Positions 32,836-40,713 of a stretch of 64,000 bases of DNA are shown piece by piece. The notes beneath the pieces were generated by a model. That model was not told the origin of the DNA, made no database searches, and was given only the letters and a program-made list of their open reading frames with translations. The stretch is taken from the NCBI RefSeq assembly GCF_040683095.1, contig NZ_JBFBCI010000006.1, forward strand, positions 62,001 through 126,000, read 5' to 3'. The stretch's first letter is position 1. Every line of letters begins with the position of its first letter. The position numbers were made by a program, and so were the translations under genes. The stretch comes from Sphaerisporangium sp040683095. GTDB lineage: Bacteria > Actinomycetota > Actinomycetes > Streptosporangiales > Streptosporangiaceae.

Positions 32836-33867
32836 TCACCGTGCGGCGGGTCCACGCGATGCCCCGGCTCGGGGCGGCGCATGCCGCGACGCGCGCGTCG
32901 ACGGACGGGGGAAGAAGGCGACGGCGCCCTTGACCGGGCGCAAGGCCGTCACCGTCTCGACGTCCCGCACGCCGGGCAGCCGGCCCACGACTGACGTCAG
33001 GAACCGCCACAGCGCAGACGTGTCCCGCGTCGAGACGCTCGCGAACAGGTCGCTGGCCCCGGTGACCCCCGCTGCGAACGCCACCTCGGGGCTGGCGGCG
33101 AGCGCGGCACCCGCGGCGAGGAGTTCGCCGATCCCGATGGTGAGCCACAGCATGGTACGCACCGGCACGTCGAAGGCGGCGAGGTCGACATCGACATCGA
33201 AGTGCAGGACGCCGCCGGCCCGCAGCTGGTGCAGCCGACGGCAGACAGTGCTTGCCGATGCGGTCGTGGCGGCCGTCAGCTCGTCGATCGACGCCCGTCC
33301 GTCAGCTCGCAGCACCTCGAGCATGCGGCGGCTGGTCCCATCCATCTTCGGCGGCGCTCCGACCGCAGGAGGAACATGCCGCGCGAGCCGGGTTGCCTGG
33401 CTCTCCGTGAGAGGCCCCTGCTTGGTGAACGGCTGACCGGCACCGCCATAGAAGACGTGCAGTACCTCGTGCGCCCGCACATCGAGGATGTGACGGGTAC
33501 GCGGCAGCGCCTCGAAGAGCAGCGACTCGACACTGTCACCGCAGGCTGACGCGACGATCTCCGTCCCGCCCGAACACAGACTGATCCAGCTGGTGTCGGA
33601 ACGCCTGGCCAGAGCTTCGGCGATCTCCGCGGCGGCTTCGGGGGCAGCCCGGACGCGCAGAACCCACTGCCGCTCGTGCAGCACCGCCGGATCGGTGAGC
33701 GCGAGCACGCGCAGGCCAAGAGCGCTGGACAACCTGCTGAAACGCCGCGCAACGGTCTGGTCGGAGACCCCGAGCACCTCGCCGATGCGCCGGAACGGGG
33801 CGCGCCCGTCGATCTGCAGGGCGTGAATCACCGCCCGGTCGAGTTCGTCAACGCCTTCCCGTGTCAT
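32836..33867 (-). CDS. Lrp/AsnC-family regulator with two helix-turn-helix domains
   Basis: 343 residues, about twice the usual Lrp length. The first HTH (about 8-50) contains RAPFRRIGEVLGVSDQTVAR. A ligand-type region follows, then a second HTH (about 175-217) with RASIDELTAATTASASTVCR. A second sensor half comes after it (VRTMLWLTIGIGELLAAGAA, SVVGRLPGVRDVETVTALRP). Duplicated Lrp proteins of this form occur in actinomycetes, often regulating a nearby gene. The two hydrolase genes converge on it and are candidate targets, but no operator was identified. Confidence 0.88.
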   Translation of the reverse strand: MTREGVDELDRAVIHALQIDGRAPFRRIGEVLGVSDQTVARRFSRLSSALGLRVLALTDPAVLHERQWVLRVRAAPEAAAEIAEALARRSDTSWISLCSGGTEIVASACGDSVESLLFEALPRTRHILDVRAHEVLHVFYGGAGQPFTKQGPLTESQATRLARHVPPAVGAPPKMDGTSRRMLEVLRADGRASIDELTAATTASASTVCRRLHQLRAGGVLHFDVDVDLAAFDVPVRTMLWLTIGIGELLAAGAALAASPEVAFAAGVTGASDLFASVSTRDTSALWRFLTSVVGRLPGVRDVETVTALRPVKGAVAFFPRPSTRASRHAPPRAGASRGPAAR

Positions 33868-33951
33868 ACCGGCAACGCTAACAAGGCCGAAGGCGCACGG
33901 ATCACGGCGAGAAACCGGCATCGGAAGCCGTGGAGGCACGGTTCTGATGAC

Positions 33952-34221
33952 ATGACGGCTACAGAATGCGTCGACCATAGCGCCAGGCTCGGCATCGACG
34001 TGCAGGTCGTCGAGCGTAACCCCGCCGACAGGGGGTTCGTCCCGTATCCCAGGCGGTGGATGGCCGAGCAGACCTACGGCATCCTCGCCTGGCACCGCCG
34101 CCTGCTCCGCGACCACGAACACCGCCCCGCCAACTCCGAATCGCGGGTGTACTGGGCGATGAGCGACGTGATGGCCCGCCGGCTGACCGGCACCTCCAGC
34201 CCATCCTGGCGGGACGCATGA
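33952..34221 (+). pseudogene. Transposase remnant (IS5-like, C-terminal end)
   Basis: 89 codons resembling the end of IS5-group (IS112/IS1647-like) DDE transposases. RRWMAEQTYGILAWHRRLLR carries the last catalytic Glu (the VVERTFGWL motif), and DHEHRPANSESRVYWAMSDV is the usual follow-on. The DDE core upstream is missing. No terminal inverted repeats were found. It ends about 30 bases from a truncated dinB-family copy and probably took part in its loss. Confidence 0.75.
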
Positions 34222-34251
34222 CCCCCGCCACGAGGCGAGGACCCGCTGGCG

Positions 34252-34515
34252 TCGTAGGCCGCCTGGTAGTCGCCCTCGTCGGACCAGACGAGCGGAAGCT
34301 CCTCGCCGTTGATCACGCGGCGGAACCAGGTGCGCTCGACCTCGGCCATGTGGCGTACCAGCCCGAGCAGGGACAGGGTGGACGGCGGCATGGACCGGCG
34401 GCGCAGGTCCTCGTCGGAGAGGTCGTCGCACTTCATCGCAAGCGTCGCGCGATGGAAGTCGAGGAAGGAGCGCAGCATCTCGCGCTCGCCCGCGATGAGG
34501 GGCGGGCTGATCCGT
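34252..34515 (-). pseudogene. Truncated copy of the DinB-family gene
   Basis: 264 bases align without gaps to 41912-42175 of the intact DinB-family gene, differing at only a handful of positions. The encoded part includes PPLIAGEREMLRSFLDFHRA and RRSMPPSTLSLLGLVRHMAE and stops where the transposase remnant begins. The authentic start is replaced by repeat copy R2. High identity with loss at both ends indicates a recent duplication followed by decay. Confidence 0.85.
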
Positions 34516-34592
34516 GAAATGGTCCTCGCTCCCGCTCGGGCTGTATTTCCAGGGGCCTTCGGACCCCGAGGGGAGCGCCCCTCGGACTCCCC
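34516..34592 (-). repeat. Dispersed GC-rich repeat, copy R2
   Basis: On the minus strand it begins GGGGAGTCCGAGGGG, continues through a hairpin-prone CCCCTCGGGG core, and ends near AGCGAGGACCATTTC. It abuts the dinB-family remnant exactly at the point where the intact gene has its start codon region. Confidence 0.8.
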
Positions 34593-34780
34593 GGCCACAC
34601 CCATGTTGACGTGGGGGAATTCGCTGATGGGCACACTCGACTATGGACAGCTTCGGCGCGGGGGGCCGTGGCGAGGGCTTTTTTGTTGCGGGGAAAAGAG
34701 GTGTTCATCCCATGATGCGCCATATGAGCTTTTGGTACACATATAAGCATCTTGGGAGTTCGTGTATAGGACACCAGGGC

Positions 34781-34809
34781 TTGACGAACCATCTTTCACG
34801 GGCCAGGCT
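34781..34809 (+). promoter_or_regulatory. Candidate promoter of the graspetide operon
   Basis: TTGACG (34781) and CAGGCT (34804) are spaced by 17 bases and lie about 50 bases before the first gene of the operon. The preceding ~180 bases (34600-34780) are clearly richer in A and T than the surroundings. Promoter strength and the link to the XRE regulator are untested. Confidence 0.42.
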
Positions 34810-34857
34810 CCGAATCGGCCTGCAAGTCCGTACATCCTCGCGGTCTAGGAGACGACC

Positions 34858-35097
34858 ATGGCGCTACGGTTCTACGGAAAAGGCGGCAGCCAGACGGAGA
34901 GTTGCCCATCGGTACACGGGGACGACGCTGACGGGAGCCTCGTAATCGTTGGCTGGCCGGAAGAGGACCCTGAAGTGCTCGCCAAGATCATGGAGGTGAG
35001 CCACATCGAGCCCCACGAGCGCGCGTTTAGGGTACCGAAGGAGCTGAAGAAGGCGCTTTGGGAGGCGTGCGGTGGCCATGATCCAGACTTTGACTGA
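34858..35097 (+). CDS. Small hypothetical protein upstream of DUF6879
   Basis: 79 residues from an ATG six bases after AGGAG. It begins MALRFYGKGGSQTESCPSVH and has VIVGWPEEDP in the middle. I recall proteins of this type beside DUF6879 and XRE/DUF5753 genes in actinomycetes, but no function. It overlaps the start of the DUF6879 gene by 26 bases, so the two are translationally linked. It probably belongs to the regulatory part of the graspetide operon. Confidence 0.75.
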   Translation: MALRFYGKGGSQTESCPSVHGDDADGSLVIVGWPEEDPEVLAKIMEVSHIEPHERAFRVPKELKKALWEACGGHDPDFD

Positions 35098-35599
35098 GCT
35101 GTTCGCGAAGACGCAGCACTCGGTAACGCACCTTGAGTTGCGTGACACCTACGGCTCTGGAGGCCCCGGATACCGGGCGTGGCGCGAAGGAGCCTCATTG
35201 GAAGAGGCCGCCCGGATAGATGCGCCCTTTGTGGCTCCCTGGGTATCGCTGGTAAAAGCCACGACTTCGCGCGGGGTCACCTTCCGTCGCGCTCGAGTCA
35301 TTTCCGAGCCGGTCACCCACTACATTCGCTACGAGCATGCGGCAACCGTCTACTCCAACCTGGCCGGAGGAGAGCAGGTTCGATGGCTCCCTCGCCCAAA
35401 GGCAAGGGACATCGCCGTGCCAGGCTGCGACTTCTGGCAGTTCGACGACGGATTGGTGTGCTGGATCTTCCAGAACGGAGAGGGAGACCCGGCCGGCTAT
35501 GACCTGTCGGAGGAACCAGTCGAGGCCAAGCTGTGCTCTACCGCCTTCGAGGCCGTCTGGGAACGGGCACTCGATCACTTGGAGTACCAGCCCGCCTGA
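35072..35599 (+). CDS. DUF6879 family protein
   Basis: 175 residues from GTG at 35072 (an ATG two codons later is an alternative). The ending FEAVWERALDHLEYQP, the central VTHYIRYEHAATVYSNLAGG and VRWLPRPKA are typical of DUF6879. Such genes lie next to XRE/DUF5753 regulators in filamentous actinomycetes and are thought to work with them, possibly as antagonists; no biochemical role is known to me. The XRE gene follows after 15 bases. Confidence 0.82.
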   Translation: MAMIQTLTELFAKTQHSVTHLELRDTYGSGGPGYRAWREGASLEEAARIDAPFVAPWVSLVKATTSRGVTFRRARVISEPVTHYIRYEHAATVYSNLAGGEQVRWLPRPKARDIAVPGCDFWQFDDGLVCWIFQNGEGDPAGYDLSEEPVEAKLCSTAFEAVWERALDHLEYQPA

Positions 35600-35614
35600 A
35601 CGCGATTCCCGCAC

Positions 35615-36457
35615 GTGCCATCACAGTCCAGCAGCGTCCAGCAAGCGCGCCGGGCCATCGCCGACAGGCTGCGCGAGATCCTTCGTGACTCCGGCCTGAC
35701 CTCACGAGCGTTGGCCCGTGAGGCCGACTGGGAGGAGTCCAAGTGCTCCCGGCTCATCAATGGTCGGACCCCGCCCAGCGATGAGGACATCCGAGTCTGG
35801 TGTACTGTCTGCGGAGTCCCGGAGGAGATCCCGAACCTGATCGCGGCCAGCCGGAACGCGGCTAGCGCGTACCTGGAATGGCGTAGGGTCAACCGCAGCC
35901 AGAAGCACATGCAAAACCTGGCGCTGAAGCTCTTCTCCGAGCCCAGGTACCGCTTCTACAGCTCCAACCTGGTCCCTTGGCCCTTGCAGGTGCCTGCGTA
36001 CATGCGGGCGGTCATGCTGCGCTTCAACGACTTTCACGAGAACGCGGCCACCGATGTTGAGGAGGCGGTGCAGGTCCGCGTGGCCCGCCGCCGCTTTCTG
36101 GAGGACGGTATGCGGAGCTGTGCGCTGATTATTGAAGAGACAGTGCTGCGTAACAGGCTTTTCGACGACGATACGACCCTTGAGCAACTTCGTTACTTAC
36201 TCGTTGGCATGCGGCAGCCCAATGTATCGCTCGGCGTCATCCCGGTGGACGCACGGCGCATCCATCGGGCAATCGAGACATTTCACATATACGGCGACAC
36301 AACAGTATCTGTCGAGCTAACCTCGGCAATCCTCACGATTACCCAACCGTGGGAGGTCGCCCTCTACGAAAGGTCCTTCAACAGGTTGGCAGGGAGCGCC
36401 GTCTATGGAGCTACCGCCGAGGGCCTTATCAGAGCTGCCATCGCGGCGCTGGAGTAA
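35615..36457 (+). CDS. XRE-family regulator with DUF5753 domain
   Basis: 280 residues from a GTG. An N-terminal helix-turn-helix (about 12-65, LTSRALAREADWEESKCSRL) precedes the DUF5753 domain. DUF5753 marks are LVPWPLQVPAYMRAVM, ALIIEETVLRN, YLLVGMRQPNVSLGVIPVD and the closing YERSFNRLAGSAVYG. These regulators often control development or secondary metabolism. It lies 95 bases before the graspetide precursor in the same direction, making it the likely cluster regulator. Confidence 0.9.
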   Translation: MPSQSSSVQQARRAIADRLREILRDSGLTSRALAREADWEESKCSRLINGRTPPSDEDIRVWCTVCGVPEEIPNLIAASRNAASAYLEWRRVNRSQKHMQNLALKLFSEPRYRFYSSNLVPWPLQVPAYMRAVMLRFNDFHENAATDVEEAVQVRVARRRFLEDGMRSCALIIEETVLRNRLFDDDTTLEQLRYLLVGMRQPNVSLGVIPVDARRIHRAIETFHIYGDTTVSVELTSAILTITQPWEVALYERSFNRLAGSAVYGATAEGLIRAAIAALE

Positions 36458-36552
36458 GTGACGTAGAAAACCGTACACACTCGTTGAGCGCCAGAAACGC
36501 GCGCTTCTACCTTCGGAGGCATGGCAGTCGGACACACGGCGGGAGCAATGAA

Positions 36553-36816
36553 ATGACCGTTACAACGCAGCGACGGCCTTGGGGTGCTTCGCGCGTCACC
36601 CCTTTTGATCCCTCCGCAGGTGTGGAAGTGCCGCGCGTCCAACTGGACCCCGAGACCCAGACCGGCCGCTACTACGACCCTGAGGGCCAGCCGATCAAGG
36701 CCGGTAAGCACGGTACGAACGTGGAGACCAACAAGGCTACGACGACGAGCACAAGAGACGGGAAAGAACCACAGAATCCCGATTCGGACAGTACCACCGC
36801 GTACGATCAAGACTGA
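36553..36816 (+). CDS. tgmA: Graspetide precursor peptide (ATP-grasp-modified RiPP)
   Basis: 87 residues from an ATG seven bases after GGGAGC. The leader has the family signature: RRPWGASRVTPF, then VQLDPETQTGRYYDPEG and GQPIKAGKHGT. The core (about 55-87) has threonines T63, T64, T65 and T67 (KATTTSTRDG). An Asp69-Gly70 follows, then acidic residues E72, D77, D79, D85 and D87 (PQNPDSDSTTAYDQD). ATP-grasp ligases join Thr/Ser/Lys side chains to Asp/Glu side chains, so this order suits a stem-loop of ester bonds. The DG turn could be an aspartimide site for the PIMT-like partner. The ligase gene starts two bases after the stop. Confidence 0.9.
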   Translation: MTVTTQRRPWGASRVTPFDPSAGVEVPRVQLDPETQTGRYYDPEGQPIKAGKHGTNVETNKATTTSTRDGKEPQNPDSDSTTAYDQD

Positions 36817-36818
36817 CC

Positions 36819-37769
36819 ATGATCGACGCTCCCGTACTGGTGATCACGGCTGTTGACGACATTACGGCTGACCTGGTCATTCGGCGGCTCTATGATCGTG
36901 CAGTCCCTGTGGTGCGCCTGGATCCGGCTGATTTCCTGGGTGGCGTTGCCACGATGTCGGCGAGATTCGGCCGCGAGATGTCGGGTGTGATTCGTACGAC
37001 GAGCCGGGAGCTTGACTTGGGGCGGGTGCGGGCGGTGTGGTGGCGCCGTCCCACCCCGTACCAGGTCCCCGCTGGTCTGGATGAGCACATTTCGAGGTTC
37101 ACGGTGAACGAGGCAGGCATGGGCTTCACCGGCGTGCTGGCCGCCCTGGATAGTTTGTGGGTGTATCATCCGTGGGACATTCGGGCGGCCGACCACAAGC
37201 CCGTTCAGCTCAATGCCGCGGTGGACTGCGGGTTCCGGATCCCGGAAACGCTGATCACCAACGATCTTCAGCAGGCCCACGTATTCGTGCAGGCCTTTGA
37301 GTCCGTGGTGTACAAGCCGTTGCGACAAGGACCACTGCCTTCCGAAGACGGACGTCTCGGCACGATCTGGGTCGGCCCGGTCTCGGCTGACGATCTCAAC
37401 GAAGCCGTGGCCGACACCGCGCACACCTTCCAAGCCCGGGTGCCCAAGGTGGCCGACGTACGCGTCACCGTTGTCGATCAGCGAATCTTCGCCGTGCGGA
37501 TCGACAGCGGCGGACTCCTGGACTGGCGATCCGATTACTCTGCGCTCGACTACTCCCTGGTTCCCTGTCCGGTTGAGGTGGAACGGGCCATCCACAGTTA
37601 CATGACACGCTTCAGGCTGTTGTTCGGAGCCTTCGACTTCGCCCTCACGTTGAGCGGGGAGTGGATCTTCTTGGAGTGCAATCCGAATGGCCAGTGGGCC
37701 TGGATCGAAAAGCAGGAAGATGCCGTGGCCGATGCGCTGGCCGATCTCCTGGCGAAAGGAAAGGGATGA
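36819..37769 (+). CDS. tgmB: ATP-grasp ligase for graspetide maturation
   Basis: 316 residues. It belongs to the ATP-grasp peptide maturase group related to microviridin ligases. Marks are the N-terminal VLVITAVDDITADLVIRRLY with VVWWRRPTPYQ-like sequence (AVWWRRPTPYQVP), YHPWDIRAADHKPVQLNAAV, ESVVYKPLRQGPL in the ATP-binding region and FLECNPNGQWAWIEKQ with the metal-binding Glu and Asn near the end. It activates Asp/Glu side chains of the precursor as acyl phosphates to form esters or amides. It is flanked closely by tgmA and the methyltransferase gene. Confidence 0.93.
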   Translation: MIDAPVLVITAVDDITADLVIRRLYDRAVPVVRLDPADFLGGVATMSARFGREMSGVIRTTSRELDLGRVRAVWWRRPTPYQVPAGLDEHISRFTVNEAGMGFTGVLAALDSLWVYHPWDIRAADHKPVQLNAAVDCGFRIPETLITNDLQQAHVFVQAFESVVYKPLRQGPLPSEDGRLGTIWVGPVSADDLNEAVADTAHTFQARVPKVADVRVTVVDQRIFAVRIDSGGLLDWRSDYSALDYSLVPCPVEVERAIHSYMTRFRLLFGAFDFALTLSGEWIFLECNPNGQWAWIEKQEDAVADALADLLAKGKG

Positions 37770-38920
37770 CTCAGCACTCGCCAATCCGGCGGAAGACCAT
37801 GGCCGACCGGATCTTCGGTGAGGAAGACCTGAAGGCGTCGCGGTGGCGCGCTGCTGTGGAAGCGGTACCTCGTGAGACGTTTCTGGGCGAGGCGGTCTAC
37901 AGGGACACCGACACCCCTGAAGGAACCGTGTGGAACCCTGTCTGGAGGCGGTCGATGTCTGCCCAGGCGTGGCTGGAGCTCGTCTACCAGGACGAGACGT
38001 GGGTGACCCAGGTCGGTGGGATCGCAGCGATCGACGCCACTGAAGGGGTGAAGGGTTCACCGACGTCGTCGTCGACCATGCCAAGCCTGGTCGTGACGAT
38101 GCTGGAAGTGGCCGGCATCGGTGACGGTGAGACGGTTCTGGAGGTCGGTACCGGTACGGGTTACTCCACGGCGCTGATGTGCGCGCGCTTGGGAGACGAG
38201 GCCGTAACCTCTGTCGAATTCGACGTCGCTGTGGCGGCCAAGGCGAAGGCGGCCTTGGCCAGTGCGGACTACGCTCCGACCCTGGTTCAGGGAGACGGTC
38301 TTGTTGGCTTCGAGAAGAATGCCGAGTACGGCCGCCTCATCTCGACCTGCGCGGTTCGCCACATCCCCATGCCGTGGATGTGGCAGGTTCGCGACGGCGG
38401 CAGCATCACCACGCCCCTGTGGGGCTGGCTCGAAGGTTCGGTGCTCGCGAACCTGACGCTCGACCACGCCGGAAACGCCTCCGGGTATTTCGCGCGGGAG
38501 AGCGTCGCGTTCATGCCCGCCCGTCCGCACATGCCGCCACCACGCCCGTCCGCGCTCTACTTAGGGCGTGGCGTGGAGACCGAAAGTCGGATCGACCCTC
38601 GCCGATTGCACCATCCTGTTGGGCGATTCGTCGCTCAGCTCGGAGCGCCGTCCGCCGTGCTTCTCGGCGCGGGGGACGAAATCGTCCTGCTCGACGTGGC
38701 CACCGGGTCACAGGCAGAGACCGCTCCTGCGCCGGATGGTGGATGGGTCGTACGTCAGCACGGCCCGCTACGTCTGTGGGATGCCGTCGAGCAGTCCATA
38801 CTCACCTGGCAGGCGGCCGGGTCCCCGCACCAATCGGCGTTCGGCCTGACCGTCACGCGAGAAGATCAGCGAGTATGGCTCGGCGCCCCCGACGGGCCGA
38901 GCTGGCGTCTTCCCGTCTGA
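37766..38920 (+). CDS. tgmC: PIMT-like methyltransferase of the graspetide cluster
   Basis: 384 residues, ATGA overlap with the ligase gene. The N-terminal half is a protein L-isoaspartate O-methyltransferase fold: SSTMPSLVVTMLEVAGIGDG and the SAM motif VLEVGTGTGYSTALM (about 124-138), then LVQGDGLVGFEKNAEYGRLI. The C-terminal ~180 residues are specific to this family (VAFMPARPHMPPPRP, LHHPVGRFVAQLGAPSAVLL). In fuscimiditide of Thermobifida fusca a related enzyme methylates one Asp so that it cyclises to an aspartimide. The same is inferred here, with Asp69-Gly70 of the precursor the likely site. Confidence 0.9.
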   Translation: MTQHSPIRRKTMADRIFGEEDLKASRWRAAVEAVPRETFLGEAVYRDTDTPEGTVWNPVWRRSMSAQAWLELVYQDETWVTQVGGIAAIDATEGVKGSPTSSSTMPSLVVTMLEVAGIGDGETVLEVGTGTGYSTALMCARLGDEAVTSVEFDVAVAAKAKAALASADYAPTLVQGDGLVGFEKNAEYGRLISTCAVRHIPMPWMWQVRDGGSITTPLWGWLEGSVLANLTLDHAGNASGYFARESVAFMPARPHMPPPRPSALYLGRGVETESRIDPRRLHHPVGRFVAQLGAPSAVLLGAGDEIVLLDVATGSQAETAPAPDGGWVVRQHGPLRLWDAVEQSILTWQAAGSPHQSAFGLTVTREDQRVWLGAPDGPSWRLPV

Positions 38921-38938
38921 ATCGATGGAACCTTTATA

Positions 38939-38968
38939 GGCCCCCGACCGCGCGGCGTGGCGGGGGCT
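38939..38968 (+). terminator. Likely terminator of the graspetide operon
   Basis: GGCCCCCG and CGGGGGCT form an 8-base arm pair (7-8 bp) around a 14-base GC-rich loop, starting 18 bases after the methyltransferase stop. Confidence 0.6.
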
Positions 38969-39060
38969 CTCCGTGTTTGACGATACGCGTCGCGTTTGTC
39001 GTGAACGACGTGGCCTCGGTCCAGCCGTGAACTACACGCCCCGGTAAGAGTTCTGTTGAT

Positions 39061-39133
39061 GGGGGAGTCCGAGGGGCGCCCCTCGGGGCCGGGAGGCGCC
39101 TGGGAAACACAACCCGAGCGGAGCGAGGCCCTT
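39061..39133 (+). repeat. Dispersed GC-rich repeat, copy R3
   Basis: A near-full copy in plus orientation: GGGGGAGTCCGAGGGGCGCC, CCTGGGAAACACAACCCGAG, ending CGGAGCGAGGCCCTT. It is directly followed by a fragment of dinB-family sequence. Confidence 0.8.
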
Positions 39134-39174
39134 CGGGCGTTGTGGGCGACCACGTCCAGGGACTCCGCCTCGCG
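39134..39174 (-). pseudogene. Small fragment of the DinB-family gene
   Basis: 41 bases match 41798-41838 of the intact gene at 40 positions. About 20 bases further on, 39186-39210 weakly resembles the gene's MPPSTL-coding region, suggesting a collapsed copy. Together with 34252-34515 this makes three traces of the gene in 8 kb. Confidence 0.7.
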
Positions 39175-39313
39175 GGCCCCCGATAGAGCGCGGTCGACGG
39201 AGGCATGGCCGTCCGAGGAGGATTGCCCTAACTGGGAAAGCTCTCCGCATCTAGACGGAAGGTCCCTCCCAAGTCGGCCCGTCGGGTTCTCCTAGCCAGA
39301 CGTACTGGCGGTC

Positions 39314-39387
39314 TATGGTCCTCGCTTCCGCTCGGGCTACTTTTGCAGGGCCTCCGGCCCCGAGGGGAGCACCCCTCGGACTCCCCC
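39314..39387 (-). repeat. Dispersed GC-rich repeat, copy R4
   Basis: A near-full copy in minus orientation, 180 bases from and inverted to R3. On the minus strand it begins GGGGGAGTCCGAGGGG and contains AGCCCGAGCGGAAGCGAGGA. The 39388-39475 interval after it shows no feature. Confidence 0.8.
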
Positions 39388-39475
39388 GTCCCGCCACACC
39401 CCATGCTGCGTGACGAGATTTCACTTATGAGCAACTTGGCTGGTGAAAGTCACCACAAGCAGCACCCACACAAAG

Positions 39476-39500
39476 AGAGCCCTCGTGATGCGAGGGCTCT
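39476..39500 (-). terminator. Terminator after the DUF397 gene
   Basis: A perfect 10-bp stem AGAGCCCTCG/CGAGGGCTCT with a 5-base loop lies 35 bases after the DUF397 stop on the minus strand and is followed there by CTTTGTG, a weak T-rich end. Confidence 0.75.
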
Positions 39501-39535
39501 ACTCCATAACAGTCGTCGTGGCTGGGACCGCGATC

Positions 39536-39736
39536 CTAGGCGCCGAACCCACTGATCTTCACACCATCCACGAATGCTGCCCACTCATCCGCCGAGAAGA
39601 TCAGCACCGGCCCCGTAGGGGTCTTGCTGTCTCTGACGCCGGTGAAGCCGGACAGATTCGAGGCGATTTCAACGCAATTGTTACCCCCACCGCTGTAGGT
39701 GCTCTTACGCCAGAGGGCCTTGGCAAGATCAGTCAT
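39536..39736 (-). CDS. DUF397 protein
   Basis: 66 residues with the DUF397 pattern: LWRKSTYSGGGNNCVEIA, then VRDSKTPTGPVLIFSADEW and AAFVDGVK. DUF397 proteins pair with XRE/DUF5753 regulators in filamentous actinomycetes and are thought to modulate them. The start overlaps the end of the XRE gene upstream by eight bases, the usual arrangement. Confidence 0.93.
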   Translation of the reverse strand: MTDLAKALWRKSTYSGGGNNCVEIASNLSGFTGVRDSKTPTGPVLIFSADEWAAFVDGVKISGFGA

Positions 39737-40583
39737 GAAGTTGTTCCTTGGCGTCGGCGATCAGTCCGATGGAATGCTCCGGAGACAGAGCGACATCACA
39801 GATGCGCTCAAAAGCCACTGTATAGCGCTCGACCTGTTCGGAACTCTCGACGTACACGTCACCGGCAGTGCTCTCCACGTAGGCCACATCAGGATCAAGC
39901 TCATCCGGGAACGACAAGATCGTAAATGCGCCTTCGAGGCCGGCATGCACTCCCACGCTGTAGGGGAGCAGCCTGATCGTCACATTGGGTCGGCGAGCGG
40001 CGGTGATGAGGGCCTCCAACTGGCCATACATCACTTCACGACTGCCGATCTGGCGACGCAGCACCCCTTCGTCCACCACCGCGTGAAGGTGAGGGGCCTT
40101 GGCCCGGCTCAAAAGAGTGCGCCGCGCCATGCGGGCCATGACTCGTCGATCGATGTCCGCAGGGTCATGGAGTTCCGGTCGAACCGTACTGATCACCGTG
40201 CGCGCATAGTCCTCCGTCTGCAAAAGGCCAGGCACAAGCTGAACTTCCCATTGACGAATCAGAGCCGCTTCATCTTCAAGTCCCACGTAAGAACCCGTGA
40301 ACACGTCCGCGTAGGCCGTCCACCATCCGCGGCGGCGGACCTCCTTCGCGAGCTGTATCAATGCCGCGCGCGTCGATGAATCGGTGCCATACAGATCGCA
40401 GATCTGCGCCACGTCCGTGGGGCTGGCGCGGGTACGGCCGGTCTCGATCCGACTCACCTTGCTGCGGCTCCATCCAAGTTGCGCGGCAGCCCCCTCAGGG
40501 CTGATCCCGGTTCCCTCCCGCATCCTCCGCAGCTCTCGAGCAAGACGGCGCAGCCGAACCGTAGGACTGTGGGCGATCGACAT
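39729..40583 (-). CDS. XRE-family regulator with DUF5753 domain, partner of DUF397
   Basis: 284 residues from the ATG at 40583 (an in-frame start at 40616 is possible). The helix-turn-helix is in GISPEGAAAQLGWSRSKVSR. DUF5753 marks are VQLVPGLLQTEDYARTVI, VDEGVLRRQIGS and YGQLEALITAARRPNVTIRL. It differs from the regulator at 35615 and belongs to the classic regulator/DUF397 two-gene unit. It diverges from the hypothetical/ATPase pair at 40714, and the palindrome at 40645 may be its operator. Confidence 0.93.
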   Translation of the reverse strand: MSIAHSPTVRLRRLARELRRMREGTGISPEGAAAQLGWSRSKVSRIETGRTRASPTDVAQICDLYGTDSSTRAALIQLAKEVRRRGWWTAYADVFTGSYVGLEDEAALIRQWEVQLVPGLLQTEDYARTVISTVRPELHDPADIDRRVMARMARRTLLSRAKAPHLHAVVDEGVLRRQIGSREVMYGQLEALITAARRPNVTIRLLPYSVGVHAGLEGAFTILSFPDELDPDVAYVESTAGDVYVESSEQVERYTVAFERICDVALSPEHSIGLIADAKEQLHD

Positions 40584-40644
40584 GCGCACAGTCTGCCCGA
40601 TGGCAGCGACAGTCACATCACAATCGCTCTAGGTAGTCAAAATC

Positions 40645-40685
40645 TGCACAGTGCATTGACAGGCTGCACTTGGCGAACTCATCAT
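40645..40685 (+). promoter_or_regulatory. Candidate promoter with palindromic operator
   Basis: TTGACA (40656-40661) and CATCAT (40680-40685) are 18 bases apart and face the 40714 gene. An 11-base perfect palindrome TGCACAGTGCA (40645-40655) abuts the -35 box and a further TGCAC follows inside the spacer. The layout suits control by the divergently encoded XRE regulator. Confidence 0.5.
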
Positions 40686-40713
40686 GACGAGCACCAAGAC
40701 GGACGGAGGGTGA

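Noticed and set aside
33951..34221. A live insertion sequence
   Set aside because: Only the transposase C-terminus remains and no terminal inverted repeats could be found.
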